Shown: positions 1 to 6,985 of the stretch, piece by piece | Layout: every line of letters begins with the position of its first letter | Numbering within the stretch: the first letter of the stretch is position 1 | From: JAYZDB01 sp036338025 | GTDB lineage: Bacteria > Planctomycetota > UBA1135 > UBA2386 | Length of the DNA: 8,755 nucleotides | NCBI GenBank assembly: GCA_036338025.1 | Contig: JAYZDB010000245.1 | Span: forward strand, 1-8,755 | Direction: 5' to 3' | Program-made: the position numbers and the translations under genes | The notes under the pieces: model-generated | Databases searched by the model: none | Told to the model about the DNA's origin: nothing | The model's input: only the letters and a program-made list of their open reading frames with translations

Positions 1-792
1 GTCCTGGCGGTTGAGTGCGTAGACAACGAACTCGTGGATCTTGGTCGGACGCGACGAGGTGAAGCCGGGGATTCCGCCTCGTCGGCCACTGCGCGCACCG
101 CCGCCTGCCGCCGCAGTACCTTCTACGTCGGTCTCGACCGCTGTCGTCAGGTAGATCTTGTCGCCCCAGATGATCGGCGAAGAACTCCCCTTGCCGGGGA
201 CCTCGACCTTCCACTTGATGTTCTCGTCATCGCTCCACTTGACCGGTGGATTGCTGCCCTTGGCAGCGACGCAGCTGCCGTCGGCCCCACGCCAACTCGG
301 CCAGTTGCCAGCGGAGGTCTTCTTCTTGCCCTTGCCCTGTGGAGGTACGATCTTGCCGTACATCTGCCCGCCGTAACCAACACCAGCCCAGGTACCGGCG
401 TACTCACCGCGGTAGACAACCACCCGCGCCGTGTAGGTACCGAGGAACGGGATCTTCAGGTCGGTCACCTGAATCACCGGCGTATCTCCTGCCCACTTCA
501 CATCGACAACCAACGGCACCGTGATCGGCTTTTCCTGGTACTCGACGCGGGCCACAAACTGCCACTTGGAGTCGCGCAGTTTCTTGACCTTGAGGATCGT
601 GTAGGAATCGCGCTGCGGTTTCTTCTCTGGATCCCGCGTAGTGAACAAACCGACCATCCGACAGCCGGTCATCAACTCGGTGAATTGTTGCTCGAGCTTG
701 ACCTGGTCGAATTCCTCGTCCTGGCCTGGCAAGGCCAAGGTGCTAGCGGTCGTCAGCAGAACGGCGAGGGCATGGAGGGCAGTACGCTTCAT
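1..792 (-). CDS. Secreted PQQ-like beta-propeller protein with an extra N-terminal domain (3' end outside window)
   Basis: This partial gene starts at 792 and runs off the left edge; 264 residues are visible. Residues 1-20 look like a Sec signal peptide (MKRT, then a hydrophobic stretch ending STLA before LPGQ). Residues about 30-148 form a compact domain with no Cys-rich or enzymatic motif that I can name; its most distinctive segments are VKWAGDTPVIQVTDLKIP (99-115) and ARVVVYRGEYAGTW (122-135). A Lys-rich linker (GKGKKK, 153-158) leads to a PQQ/BamB-like propeller entry: NWPSWRG (163-169), WKVEVPGKGSSSPIIWGD (194-211) and KIYLTT. A Gly/Ala/Arg-rich insert (about 225-240) interrupts the first blade. 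The start is the only Met in frame after an upstream stop, and no Shine-Dalgarno is visible. Such propellers usually act outside the cytoplasm as scaffolds or binding proteins; no quinoprotein dehydrogenase activity can be claimed because the rest is missing. Confidence 0.88.
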   Translation of the reverse strand, partial: MKRTALHALAVLLTTASTLALPGQDEEFDQVKLEQQFTELMTGCRMVGLFTTRDPEKKPQRDSYTILKVKKLRDSKWQFVARVEYQEKPITVPLVVDVKWAGDTPVIQVTDLKIPFLGTYTARVVVYRGEYAGTWAGVGYGGQMYGKIVPPQGKGKKKTSAGNWPSWRGADGSCVAAKGSNPPVKWSDDENIKWKVEVPGKGSSSPIIWGDKIYLTTAVETDVEGTAAAGGGARSGRRGGIPGFTSSRPTKIHEFVVYALNRQD

Positions 793-911
793 TGTCTTGA
801 AAGGATAAGGGCTAGTGGGAAGCGAAGAGTCTAGACCCCAGTGAAGTTTCACAAACAGGTAGTTTTGACGCACGGGACGATGACACGATCCTGCGACAGA
901 TCGCGGTGCCC
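793..911. promoter_or_regulatory. Intergenic region between two minus-strand propeller genes
   Basis: These 119 bp separate the stop of the 912-2303 gene from the start of the 1-792 gene, so they probably hold the 3' end of one transcript and the promoter of the next. A perfect 5-bp inverted repeat, GTGAA-GT-TTCAC, lies at 841-852, about 50 bp upstream of the 792 start; it is a possible operator. TCTAGA at 830-835 is a second, shorter palindrome. On the minus strand TTGTGA and TAGACT could be -35 and -10 boxes, but the 15-bp spacing is short, so I do not call the promoter. No regulator is encoded nearby. Confidence 0.35.
886..903 (-). terminator. Weak hairpin downstream of the 912-2303 gene
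   Basis: CGATC and GATCG pair around an inner TG/CA pair with a CGA loop and one bulged base, giving a stem of about seven pairs that begins 8 bp after the TAG stop. No T-run follows on the minus strand, so it is not a canonical intrinsic terminator. It may be only a 3' stabilising hairpin or chance. Confidence 0.22.
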
Positions 912-2303
912 CTAGGGTCTCTCAGCCACCGCGATCAGGTGGCCGCGGGTACGAAACAGGAGCATCCCGCCCGAGATGGCAGGGCTGGCCATGGTGATTT
1001 CACCCAGCTCATTCATGCCAATCTCATCAAATTCCCGGCCGCACTTCACCACGTAGACCTCGCCCTCTTCGCTCGGGAAATAGAGTTTTCCATCAGCCGA
1101 GACGCCGGACGGGGTAAATCCAGTACGTCCGGGCCCCAGGCGCTTCTTGTAGAACTCCTCGCCGGTCTTGGCGTCACGACACGTCAGCACGCCGTTGTCA
1201 CGACAGGAGTACAGGAGCCCGCCTACCACCACAGGCGTCTGCATGTAGTTGCCGCCCCGGGTGACGCTCCAGACCATGTGATCACTCTCATCGGCGTCCA
1301 TCGAAAACTCGCCCTCGGCAGCCGTCGAGATCGCGAGAATCGGCGCGGCGCGACCATGGGCGTTGGTGATGTAGACCATACCGCCCGCGACCACCGGCGT
1401 CGGCACGGGGATGTCTCCCCCGCCTACGACCTTCCAGAGCTCCTTGCCAGTATCGAGATGGTAGCCGCCGATGTGCTTCCAACCGTTGACGATGACCTGT
1501 GGTCGATCGCCGACCGCATGGATCGTCGGCGTACCCCAGGTCGGCACCTCCTCACGATCTGTCCGCCAAATTTCCCTACCGCTCTTGACGTCGAACGCCG
1601 CCAAGAAGCTTTGGTCCTGGATATCGCATTGCACGAACACCCGACCCGCGTGGATCACCGGCGAACTCGCAAAACCCCACTGCGCGCTCTTGACCCGGAA
1701 GAACCCTGAATCGAGAACGCCGAGGTCCTTCTTCCAAAGCAGCTTGCCAGCCACGTCGTACACATAGAGACCCTCGGATCCAAAGAACGCCGCGACGTGT
1801 TGGCCGTCGGTCGCTGGGGTCGAGGCAGCGTGACTGCCCTTTGGATGTCGTGCGATCTTGGGGATGCCCTTCCATGCCGTCTTCGTCCACAAGACCTTGC
1901 CACTGCGCTTGTCGAGGCACAGGACCTGGAGAGTATGCACGGTGTCGTTAGCGACCGGCTGGATGCTGCCGTAGCGGCCTACTTTGAGCGGGGCCTTGCC
2001 TTCACCGTCTCGCACCGCGTTGACCAGGTAGATCCGGTCACCCCAGACAATCGGGGAGCCATGCGAAAGCCCGGGCAACCTGGTCTTCCACGCGATGTTC
2101 GTGCCCTTCTGAACATCCCACCTGGCCGGAGTCTTGTGCCCGGTGGCAAATCCACAGGCACCCGGTCCGTGGAACGATGGCCAGTTGGTGTCAGTCGACT
2201 GCACACCCGCTGCGGGTCTGGCAGCCTGGGCATGATCCTGTGCAGCGAGGTGTGGAGCAGTGGCCAACGAGCCGACCAAGCAGATCCAAAATCCGCGGCA
2301 CAT
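912..2303 (-). CDS. Secreted PQQ-like (BamB-like) beta-propeller repeat protein
   Basis: From the ATG at 2303 the product is 463 residues. MCRGFWICLVGSLATAPHLAAQ reads as a short Sec signal peptide with cleavage near residue 21. NWPSFHG (40-46) is the propeller entry also seen in the 1-792 gene. Blade signatures recur along the chain: SGKVLW (134-139), AGKLLW (185-190), SGREIW (241-246), TGKELW (285-290) and TGEEFY (380-385). Each is followed by an S/T-P strand start, for example HGSPIVWGD (81-89), ASSPV, WGTPT, VPTPVV, MQTPVV and MASPAI near the end. About eight such strands fit an eight-bladed propeller. The role is probably binding or scaffolding outside the cytoplasm; dehydrogenase activity is not shown. 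In-frame ATGs at 2354 (MKRT), 2408 and 2420 would lengthen it. I prefer 2303 because it gives the most standard signal peptide, but 2354 is a real alternative and no start has a clear Shine-Dalgarno. Confidence 0.92.
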   Translation of the reverse strand: MCRGFWICLVGSLATAPHLAAQDHAQAARPAAGVQSTDTNWPSFHGPGACGFATGHKTPARWDVQKGTNIAWKTRLPGLSHGSPIVWGDRIYLVNAVRDGEGKAPLKVGRYGSIQPVANDTVHTLQVLCLDKRSGKVLWTKTAWKGIPKIARHPKGSHAASTPATDGQHVAAFFGSEGLYVYDVAGKLLWKKDLGVLDSGFFRVKSAQWGFASSPVIHAGRVFVQCDIQDQSFLAAFDVKSGREIWRTDREEVPTWGTPTIHAVGDRPQVIVNGWKHIGGYHLDTGKELWKVVGGGDIPVPTPVVAGGMVYITNAHGRAAPILAISTAAEGEFSMDADESDHMVWSVTRGGNYMQTPVVVGGLLYSCRDNGVLTCRDAKTGEEFYKKRLGPGRTGFTPSGVSADGKLYFPSEEGEVYVVKCGREFDEIGMNELGEITMASPAISGGMLLFRTRGHLIAVAERP

Positions 2304-2511
2304 GATCTGAAGACCAAGCGTCGAAAACTCGAGGCCGGAGGTGGTTCGCTTCATGACATTACTGAAATCGTTTAAGGGGACCGCATCATAGCCACAGCCC
2401 AGGACCATGCGAGTTCTCATCCCTGGCCTACTTTCCCACCGAATACCGTGCTTCGACGATCGAGGCGTGCTACCTCTATCCGCTGCACATCTGACCCTTT
2501 ATCCGAGACGC
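2304..2511. promoter_or_regulatory. Divergent intergenic region, promoters for both flanking genes expected
   Basis: The propeller gene leaves to the left and the RidA-like gene to the right, so two promoters should lie here. On the minus strand a TATGAT box (plus-strand positions 2385-2390) resembles a sigma-70 -10 element; its upstream CTCGCA is a poor -35. If used, transcription would start near 2375, which would exclude the longer 2408 and 2420 starts of the propeller gene. An inverted repeat, CTTCGA-CGA-TCGAGG, sits at 2451-2465, about 50 bp upstream of the RidA-like start, and could be an operator or chance. I found no convincing plus-strand promoter. GAGA just before 2512 is at best a weak ribosome-binding site. 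Confidence 0.35.
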
Positions 2512-2928
2512 ATGCTACGAATCTCCCTCTTGTCAGCCCTGCTGTTTTCTGCCTGCGTGGCGCCACGCCAATACACCAGCGCCGCTGATGCGAACCTTCC
2601 GTTTAGTAGCGGTGTCCTGATCGGTGATACGTTCTACGTCTCGGGGCATCTGGGCCTGGACAAGGAGACCAGTCAGGCGCCCGCTGACCCGACCGTGGAA
2701 GCCGGCTTGTTGATGGATGCGTTCGCCGCCACCCTGGCCAAGGTTGGGATGAGTATGGACGACCTGGTCCAGGTGCAGGTCTACTGCACAGACCTCGGGC
2801 TGTACAAGACCTTCAACACCATCTACCGCGGACGGTTCAACGACGAGTTTCCGTCCCGCGCCTTCGTGGGCTGCGCCACGCTGTTGCGCGGCTGCCGCTT
2901 TGAGATGCTCGGCATCGCCAGGCGCTAA
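2512..2928 (+). CDS. RidA/YjgF-family protein with predicted lipoprotein signal
   Basis: The product is 138 residues. The RidA core spans about 28-138, with GDTFYVSGHLGLD (38-50) matching the conserved G-D-x-x-Y-x-S-G strand, VQVQVYCTDL (86-95), FNTIYRGRF and FPSRAFVG (113-120). Arg116 aligns with E. coli RidA Arg105 and Glu131 with Glu120, the residues linked to imine/enamine hydrolysis, so it may be a competent deaminase. The oddity is the N-terminus: MLRISLLSALLFSAC is a signal sequence ending in a lipobox-like F-S-A-C, with Cys14 as the lipidation site. RidA proteins are normally cytosolic. No downstream Met could give a complete RidA core without this leader. An in-frame ATG at 2407 would add 35 residues but would bury the signal sequence, so I chose 2512. 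The substrate is unknown, and it stands alone on the plus strand. Confidence 0.87.
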   Translation: MLRISLLSALLFSACVAPRQYTSAADANLPFSSGVLIGDTFYVSGHLGLDKETSQAPADPTVEAGLLMDAFAATLAKVGMSMDDLVQVQVYCTDLGLYKTFNTIYRGRFNDEFPSRAFVGCATLLRGCRFEMLGIARR

Positions 2929-5900
2929 TCTTCGTGCAAGGCGCCGCGCAATTCTCCGCGCGTCGCGTAGGCCGTCGCCAGCATGACCCAGACAGCGCCG
3001 CTCAAGGCTACCAATCCGATGAGACCCAGCATCGGCCAGACCGCGATCGTACCAGTCCCGGGTAACACCGCCAGCAAGGCCGCGATGACCCCGACTCCGA
3101 TCCCCAGCCCGAGCAGTTGTCCGTGTTCCGAGAACACCAGACGACGCACATTGCGACGCGAATAACCAACGGCGCTGAGCAAGGCCAACTCGCTGCGGCG
3201 CTCCAGGGCATTGCGCAGGACTACCACCCCGACCCCGACCGAACCGAGCAGCAGGCCCAGCCCACCGAGGACCTGGAAGATCAGCAGGTAGGTGTTCTGC
3301 ACCGCCTGGAAGCTAGCCAGGCGATCCGCTGTCGATGTCAATTCCAATCCGATGTCCTCCAACGCGCGGGTCAGGATCTCGGCGATAGCGACAGCGCGTC
3401 GCGGCGGCGCGTCGACGAGGAACATCTCGTAGCCACTGACTGAGGGGAACCGGTCACGTAGGTGTTGGTCTGAGATCAACAAGTATCCCTGCAGGATCGA
3501 GTCGGCGACCGTCCCCACGATCCGCACTTCAAATTCCTGGCCACGCTCATCGCGATAGGACAGCCCGTCGCCCAGCCCTTTGTGCAAGGCCCAGGTCACG
3601 CTGGCGGCGTCGCCGACCGCTGGCACGACTCCGGGCCCATAGTCCTTGGACAACAAGTCCCAAGGGCTGCCTTCGGTGGCCTCAAGCTGCCCGGCAAATG
3701 CGAACGCGCCGCGGGTCGCCAGAGCCTGCGGCGCCACCCCGAGCAAGCTGGGCAGCCGGGCCTGGCTGAGGTTGAGGCAGCTGGCATCATCACCCTCATG
3801 CACACGCATGGGAACGATGCTCGCGCCCTCCAGGTCTTCCGCAGACAATCCAAAGGCCTCGAGTCCAGCGGTCGAACCCAGATCACGCAGCACCGGCAAG
3901 GAGGTCCGCCCAAACCAGGCAAAGCCCCCGGTACCAGAATCGCGACGGGTGGCGTCACGCGGAGGCGCCAGCTGATTCGACTGCACCGCGACTACCAGGA
4001 AGGTGCCGCTGGCCAACATCGCGATGGTAAGCAGGCTACGGCCGGGCCGTCGGCCGGCGTTCCGGGAGGCCAGACGCCGCAACGAAGACAGCCCGGCGGT
4101 GTGACCAGCGGCTCCGGCGTTCGCCAGACGAGACAGCCAGCGACGGCAGCCTGCCAGCATCCCGATCAGGAGCAGAGCGCCGGCGCCGAAGAAGGCACCG
4201 ACCACCTGCTCAGGGCTCGTTCCGGCAAACACCGCCAGGCCGACTGCCGCTGGGGGCGCCGCAAACATCAACACGGAGCTGGCCCGGCCCACGCGGCTCG
4301 AGGTGTCAGACCGCGGGATTCCGTTCTGGCTCGCCAGCAGATCCACCGCCGGAGTCCCGAAGGTGCGGCGCATCGAGAATGCGATCGCGCCGAGCGATAC
4401 GAAGATCGCGATACCCACTCCAAGGCCCAAGGTCATCGGTAGCACGTGGAACGTCAGGCTGGTGCTACCCACCGCTCCCTGCCACAGGGTATCGAGCCCC
4501 CGTAGCAGACCGGCGGTGTAAGCAAAGCCAAGCCCCGCGCCCAGGACGCTACCCAGCGTGGACAACACCAAGGCTTCGACGAGGAACATGTTCCGCACCA
4601 CGCGGGGGCGGAACCCCATCGCCAACAAGGACCCGATCTCACATGCCCGGCGCTCGACCCCGAACACAAACAACAGACCGGTCAGCAGCAGGGCGGCCAG
4701 GATCAGGAAGAAACTCAAACCCAGGAACAAGCCACCAAAGTCCGTCGCCGAGGTCCCGGCCGCCAGCGCCTCCGCCCGCACGTCACGAAAGAAGAACCCG
4801 GCCTCGGCGGGCTCCACCTTGGATGCAAGGACCCGCGAGGCAGGCAGCTCGCTGGTGTCGATCCGCAAGGAAGTCAGCGCCCCGTAACGGTTCTGCCACA
4901 TGGCCTGCCCGGCCGCCAGCGTGACGAAGGCCTTTGGGACCCCACGGTACTCGTCCCAGTATTCTTCGTCCTTGTCTCGGATCTTGTCGAGGTCGATCGG
5001 GAACCCGGTCTCCCAGTCACGGCAGTTTTCACTGTCGTGGAGGCCTGGGAACGCCGGCATCAGGCTCTGATCCGCCACCGCCCCCTCCAGGGGGAGGATG
5101 GCAGACACCTGAAACTCCCTGCTACGCTTGTGCAACTTGAGGTCGGGCCCCAGTACCTGGTAGTCCAGCGCCACCGGATCCCCGACCTTGGCCTGTAGGT
5201 CCTCCGCGCACCATGCGTTCAAGACAATGCCGGTGGCTGGTACGTCACCGGGCAACAGGCTCCTGTAGGCAGCAGCGACCTTGGGCGGCGTCGGCCGCGA
5301 GAGCCCCGGCACGGTCAAGGGACCGACAGCCGCGACCATCGAGTAAGGCGTCATCCGGTCTTTGTGCCGCAGACCATCGACGAAGTAGGTTAACACCCCG
5401 AGGTACTCCCCTCCCGAGCCCATCGCTGCGTCCACGACCGCCGGATCCAGGAACACCCGGTCGCTGAGGATCTCCGTCAACCCGACATCGGGCACCGCGC
5501 GTCGGCGGACCTCCAGATCCTGCAAACTCCATCGACCGCGCAACTCGGCATTGGCACTGGCGGTAAGCTCGCTGGATGGCAACGCACCACCGCCCAACAA
5601 GAGGTTCGCCTTGCCCTCGAGTTCGAGTTGCGTCTGCAACCAGGGCAGGGACATGAACAAGTTGAACGGCGGAACCTGGCTCGCCCGCAAACCAAACCGC
5701 CCGAACTCCGAGTCGACCAGGATGTCCTCGACCTCGACGCGCAGCGCGAACGACGCGTCCTCGACAGTGGACATCGCCATCTCACGCGGCAGCAACCCGG
5801 GTTTCTCCACCCTGATCAGGATCGTACGACCCCTGGCGACACCGAGTTGATGTGCCAGGCGCTGGTTGATGTACGCACGTCCCGGGCCCGGCGGCGCGCG

Positions 5901-6269
5901 AGACTGCTGGCGGGGACCCAGCGCAAAAAACCGTTGGTCAACGCCCAGGACCTCGACGATGCCCGCCCGACCATCCCCGTCGGGATCCTTGGCGATCCCC
6001 GACAGGGCCAAAACCGGCGCGACCGTGGCGAGGCCCGAGTCCTTCACGAACCGGTCCGCGAGGTCAGACTGGAAAAACCGTTCGTGCACTTGCAGAACGG
6101 TGTCTACAGAACCGATCCTACTGAGCGCATGATCTCGCAAGCTCATGCGTACCGAATCACCAACCAACAAGGCACCAACCAGAACTGCCGCGGAGGTCGC
6201 GGCCCCCATCACCACCCATAGATGGCTGCGCCAGAAGAACCGTAGATTGCGCAGGACCAGCCCGATCAT
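2925..6269 (-). CDS. Large YbbP/MacB-like (FtsX-family) ABC transporter permease
   Basis: At 1114 residues this is a duplicated FtsX-type permease with about ten predicted membrane segments: TM1 17-37; TM2-4 about 513-538, 560-588 and 608-632; a central pair about 663-683 and 689-706; TM7 744-764; TM8-10 about 991-1018, 1050-1070 and 1077-1100. This 1+3+2+1+3 pattern matches the E. coli YbbP type. Both halves carry the cytoplasmic coupling signature after the first helix of the triplet: ERRACEIGSLLAMGF (539-553) and ERRSELALLSAVGY (1023-1036). The first extracytoplasmic domain is very large (about 38-512) and the second covers about 765-990. YbbP is roughly 800 residues, so the extra length is mostly in the first domain. 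DPDGDG at 95-100 resembles a calcium-binding loop. The start overlaps the ATPase stop by 4 bp (ATGA), implying translational coupling. The family works in the envelope on lipids, lipoproteins or peptides; the substrate here is unknown. Confidence 0.94.
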   Translation of the reverse strand: MIGLVLRNLRFFWRSHLWVVMGAATSAAVLVGALLVGDSVRMSLRDHALSRIGSVDTVLQVHERFFQSDLADRFVKDSGLATVAPVLALSGIAKDPDGDGRAGIVEVLGVDQRFFALGPRQQSRAPPGPGRAYINQRLAHQLGVARGRTILIRVEKPGLLPREMAMSTVEDASFALRVEVEDILVDSEFGRFGLRASQVPPFNLFMSLPWLQTQLELEGKANLLLGGGALPSSELTASANAELRGRWSLQDLEVRRRAVPDVGLTEILSDRVFLDPAVVDAAMGSGGEYLGVLTYFVDGLRHKDRMTPYSMVAAVGPLTVPGLSRPTPPKVAAAYRSLLPGDVPATGIVLNAWCAEDLQAKVGDPVALDYQVLGPDLKLHKRSREFQVSAILPLEGAVADQSLMPAFPGLHDSENCRDWETGFPIDLDKIRDKDEEYWDEYRGVPKAFVTLAAGQAMWQNRYGALTSLRIDTSELPASRVLASKVEPAEAGFFFRDVRAEALAAGTSATDFGGLFLGLSFFLILAALLLTGLLFVFGVERRACEIGSLLAMGFRPRVVRNMFLVEALVLSTLGSVLGAGLGFAYTAGLLRGLDTLWQGAVGSTSLTFHVLPMTLGLGVGIAIFVSLGAIAFSMRRTFGTPAVDLLASQNGIPRSDTSSRVGRASSVLMFAAPPAAVGLAVFAGTSPEQVVGAFFGAGALLLIGMLAGCRRWLSRLANAGAAGHTAGLSSLRRLASRNAGRRPGRSLLTIAMLASGTFLVVAVQSNQLAPPRDATRRDSGTGGFAWFGRTSLPVLRDLGSTAGLEAFGLSAEDLEGASIVPMRVHEGDDASCLNLSQARLPSLLGVAPQALATRGAFAFAGQLEATEGSPWDLLSKDYGPGVVPAVGDAASVTWALHKGLGDGLSYRDERGQEFEVRIVGTVADSILQGYLLISDQHLRDRFPSVSGYEMFLVDAPPRRAVAIAEILTRALEDIGLELTSTADRLASFQAVQNTYLLIFQVLGGLGLLLGSVGVGVVVLRNALERRSELALLSAVGYSRRNVRRLVFSEHGQLLGLGIGVGVIAALLAVLPGTGTIAVWPMLGLIGLVALSGAVWVMLATAYATRGELRGALHED

Positions 6270-6964
6270 CCGCCAACCGTGTGCTGGGTCAGGGCGCCAC
6301 CCGTCAGCTTGAGGGTCCGCTGCATGCGCGCAGCCAGACGATCGGAATGAGTCACGGTAATCAAGGTCACCTCTTCACGGTGGTTGAGATCAACGAGTAG
6401 TTCTCCGAGTCGATCGGCAGCTTCACCATCGAGTGAACCAGTCGGCTCATCTGCGAGCAGCAAGCGAGGGCCGTTGATAAGCGCCCGCACCACCGCCACC
6501 CGCTGACACTCGCCGCCCGAGAGCTTGGACGGTCGGTGCGACAAGCGGTCACCGAGACCGACGCTGTCCAGCAGCGCGACGGCGCGAGCCTCGGCGCCCT
6601 GCCGGGAGGCGACGCCCCGCACCAGGGTTGGGATCAGGACATTCTCCAACGCGGTGCACTGTGGCAACAGGTGGTGGGCCTGGAACACGTAGCCAATCTG
6701 CGAATTGCGGAACGCGGCCAGTTCGTCGGGCGTCATCTCTGAGAGACGCACTCCTTCAATCGAGACCGAGCCTGCACTCGGCATCATCAAACCGCCGAGG
6801 ATATTGAGCAGGCTACTCTTCCCACAACCCGAGGGCCCGACGATCGCAACCGACTCACCGGTAGCGACGTCAAGATCAATGCTCCGGAGCACCTCGAGCG
6901 AATCAAAGTTCTGCGCAAGCCCTCGGGCCTGGAGCAGTACGGCTGAACTATCGTCGTCAGGCAT
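6266..6964 (-). CDS. ABC transporter ATP-binding protein, LolD/MacB/YbbA type
   Basis: This 232-residue ATPase has every motif of an active ABC nucleotide-binding domain: Walker A GPSGCGKS (43-50), Q-loop Gln95 in YVFQAHHLLP, signature LSGGECQRVAV (148-158), Walker B LLLADEP (168-174), D-loop SLD (177-179) and the H-loop His206 in TVTH. FQAHHLLP followed by TALENV is the arrangement typical of the LolD/MacB/YbbA branch, which partners FtsX-type permeases. Length is normal for the family. Its partner is the permease encoded immediately downstream, which overlaps its stop codon. The start at 6964 is supported by AAGGAA five bases upstream, the best ribosome-binding site in the window. The glycosyltransferase stop lies 21 bp upstream. 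Cytoplasmic, bound to the permease; it supplies ATP hydrolysis for the complex. Confidence 0.95.
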   Translation of the reverse strand: MPDDDSSAVLLQARGLAQNFDSLEVLRSIDLDVATGESVAIVGPSGCGKSSLLNILGGLMMPSAGSVSIEGVRLSEMTPDELAAFRNSQIGYVFQAHHLLPQCTALENVLIPTLVRGVASRQGAEARAVALLDSVGLGDRLSHRPSKLSGGECQRVAVVRALINGPRLLLADEPTGSLDGEAADRLGELLVDLNHREEVTLITVTHSDRLAARMQRTLKLTGGALTQHTVGG

Positions 6965-6985
6965 GCGGGTTCCTTGTCGTTGGTC

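Noticed and set aside
34..834. A 266-codon plus-strand open frame at the left edge
   Set aside because: It is the shadow of the minus-strand propeller gene, which has a signal peptide and recognisable propeller motifs.
906..1709. A 267-codon plus-strand open frame opposite the complete propeller gene
   Set aside because: It is antisense to a well-supported repeat protein and its His/Arg-rich composition shows no family features.
2945..2962. CGCGC/GCGCG inverted repeat near the 3' end of the permease as a terminator
   Set aside because: It lies inside the coding region, has only 5-bp arms in G+C-rich sequence and has no T-run.
3582..4442. A 286-codon plus-strand open frame opposite the permease
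   Set aside because: Its translation is rich in Gln, Arg, Gly and His, has no recognisable domain, and lies wholly antisense to a clear permease in G+C-rich DNA where such frames arise by codon bias.
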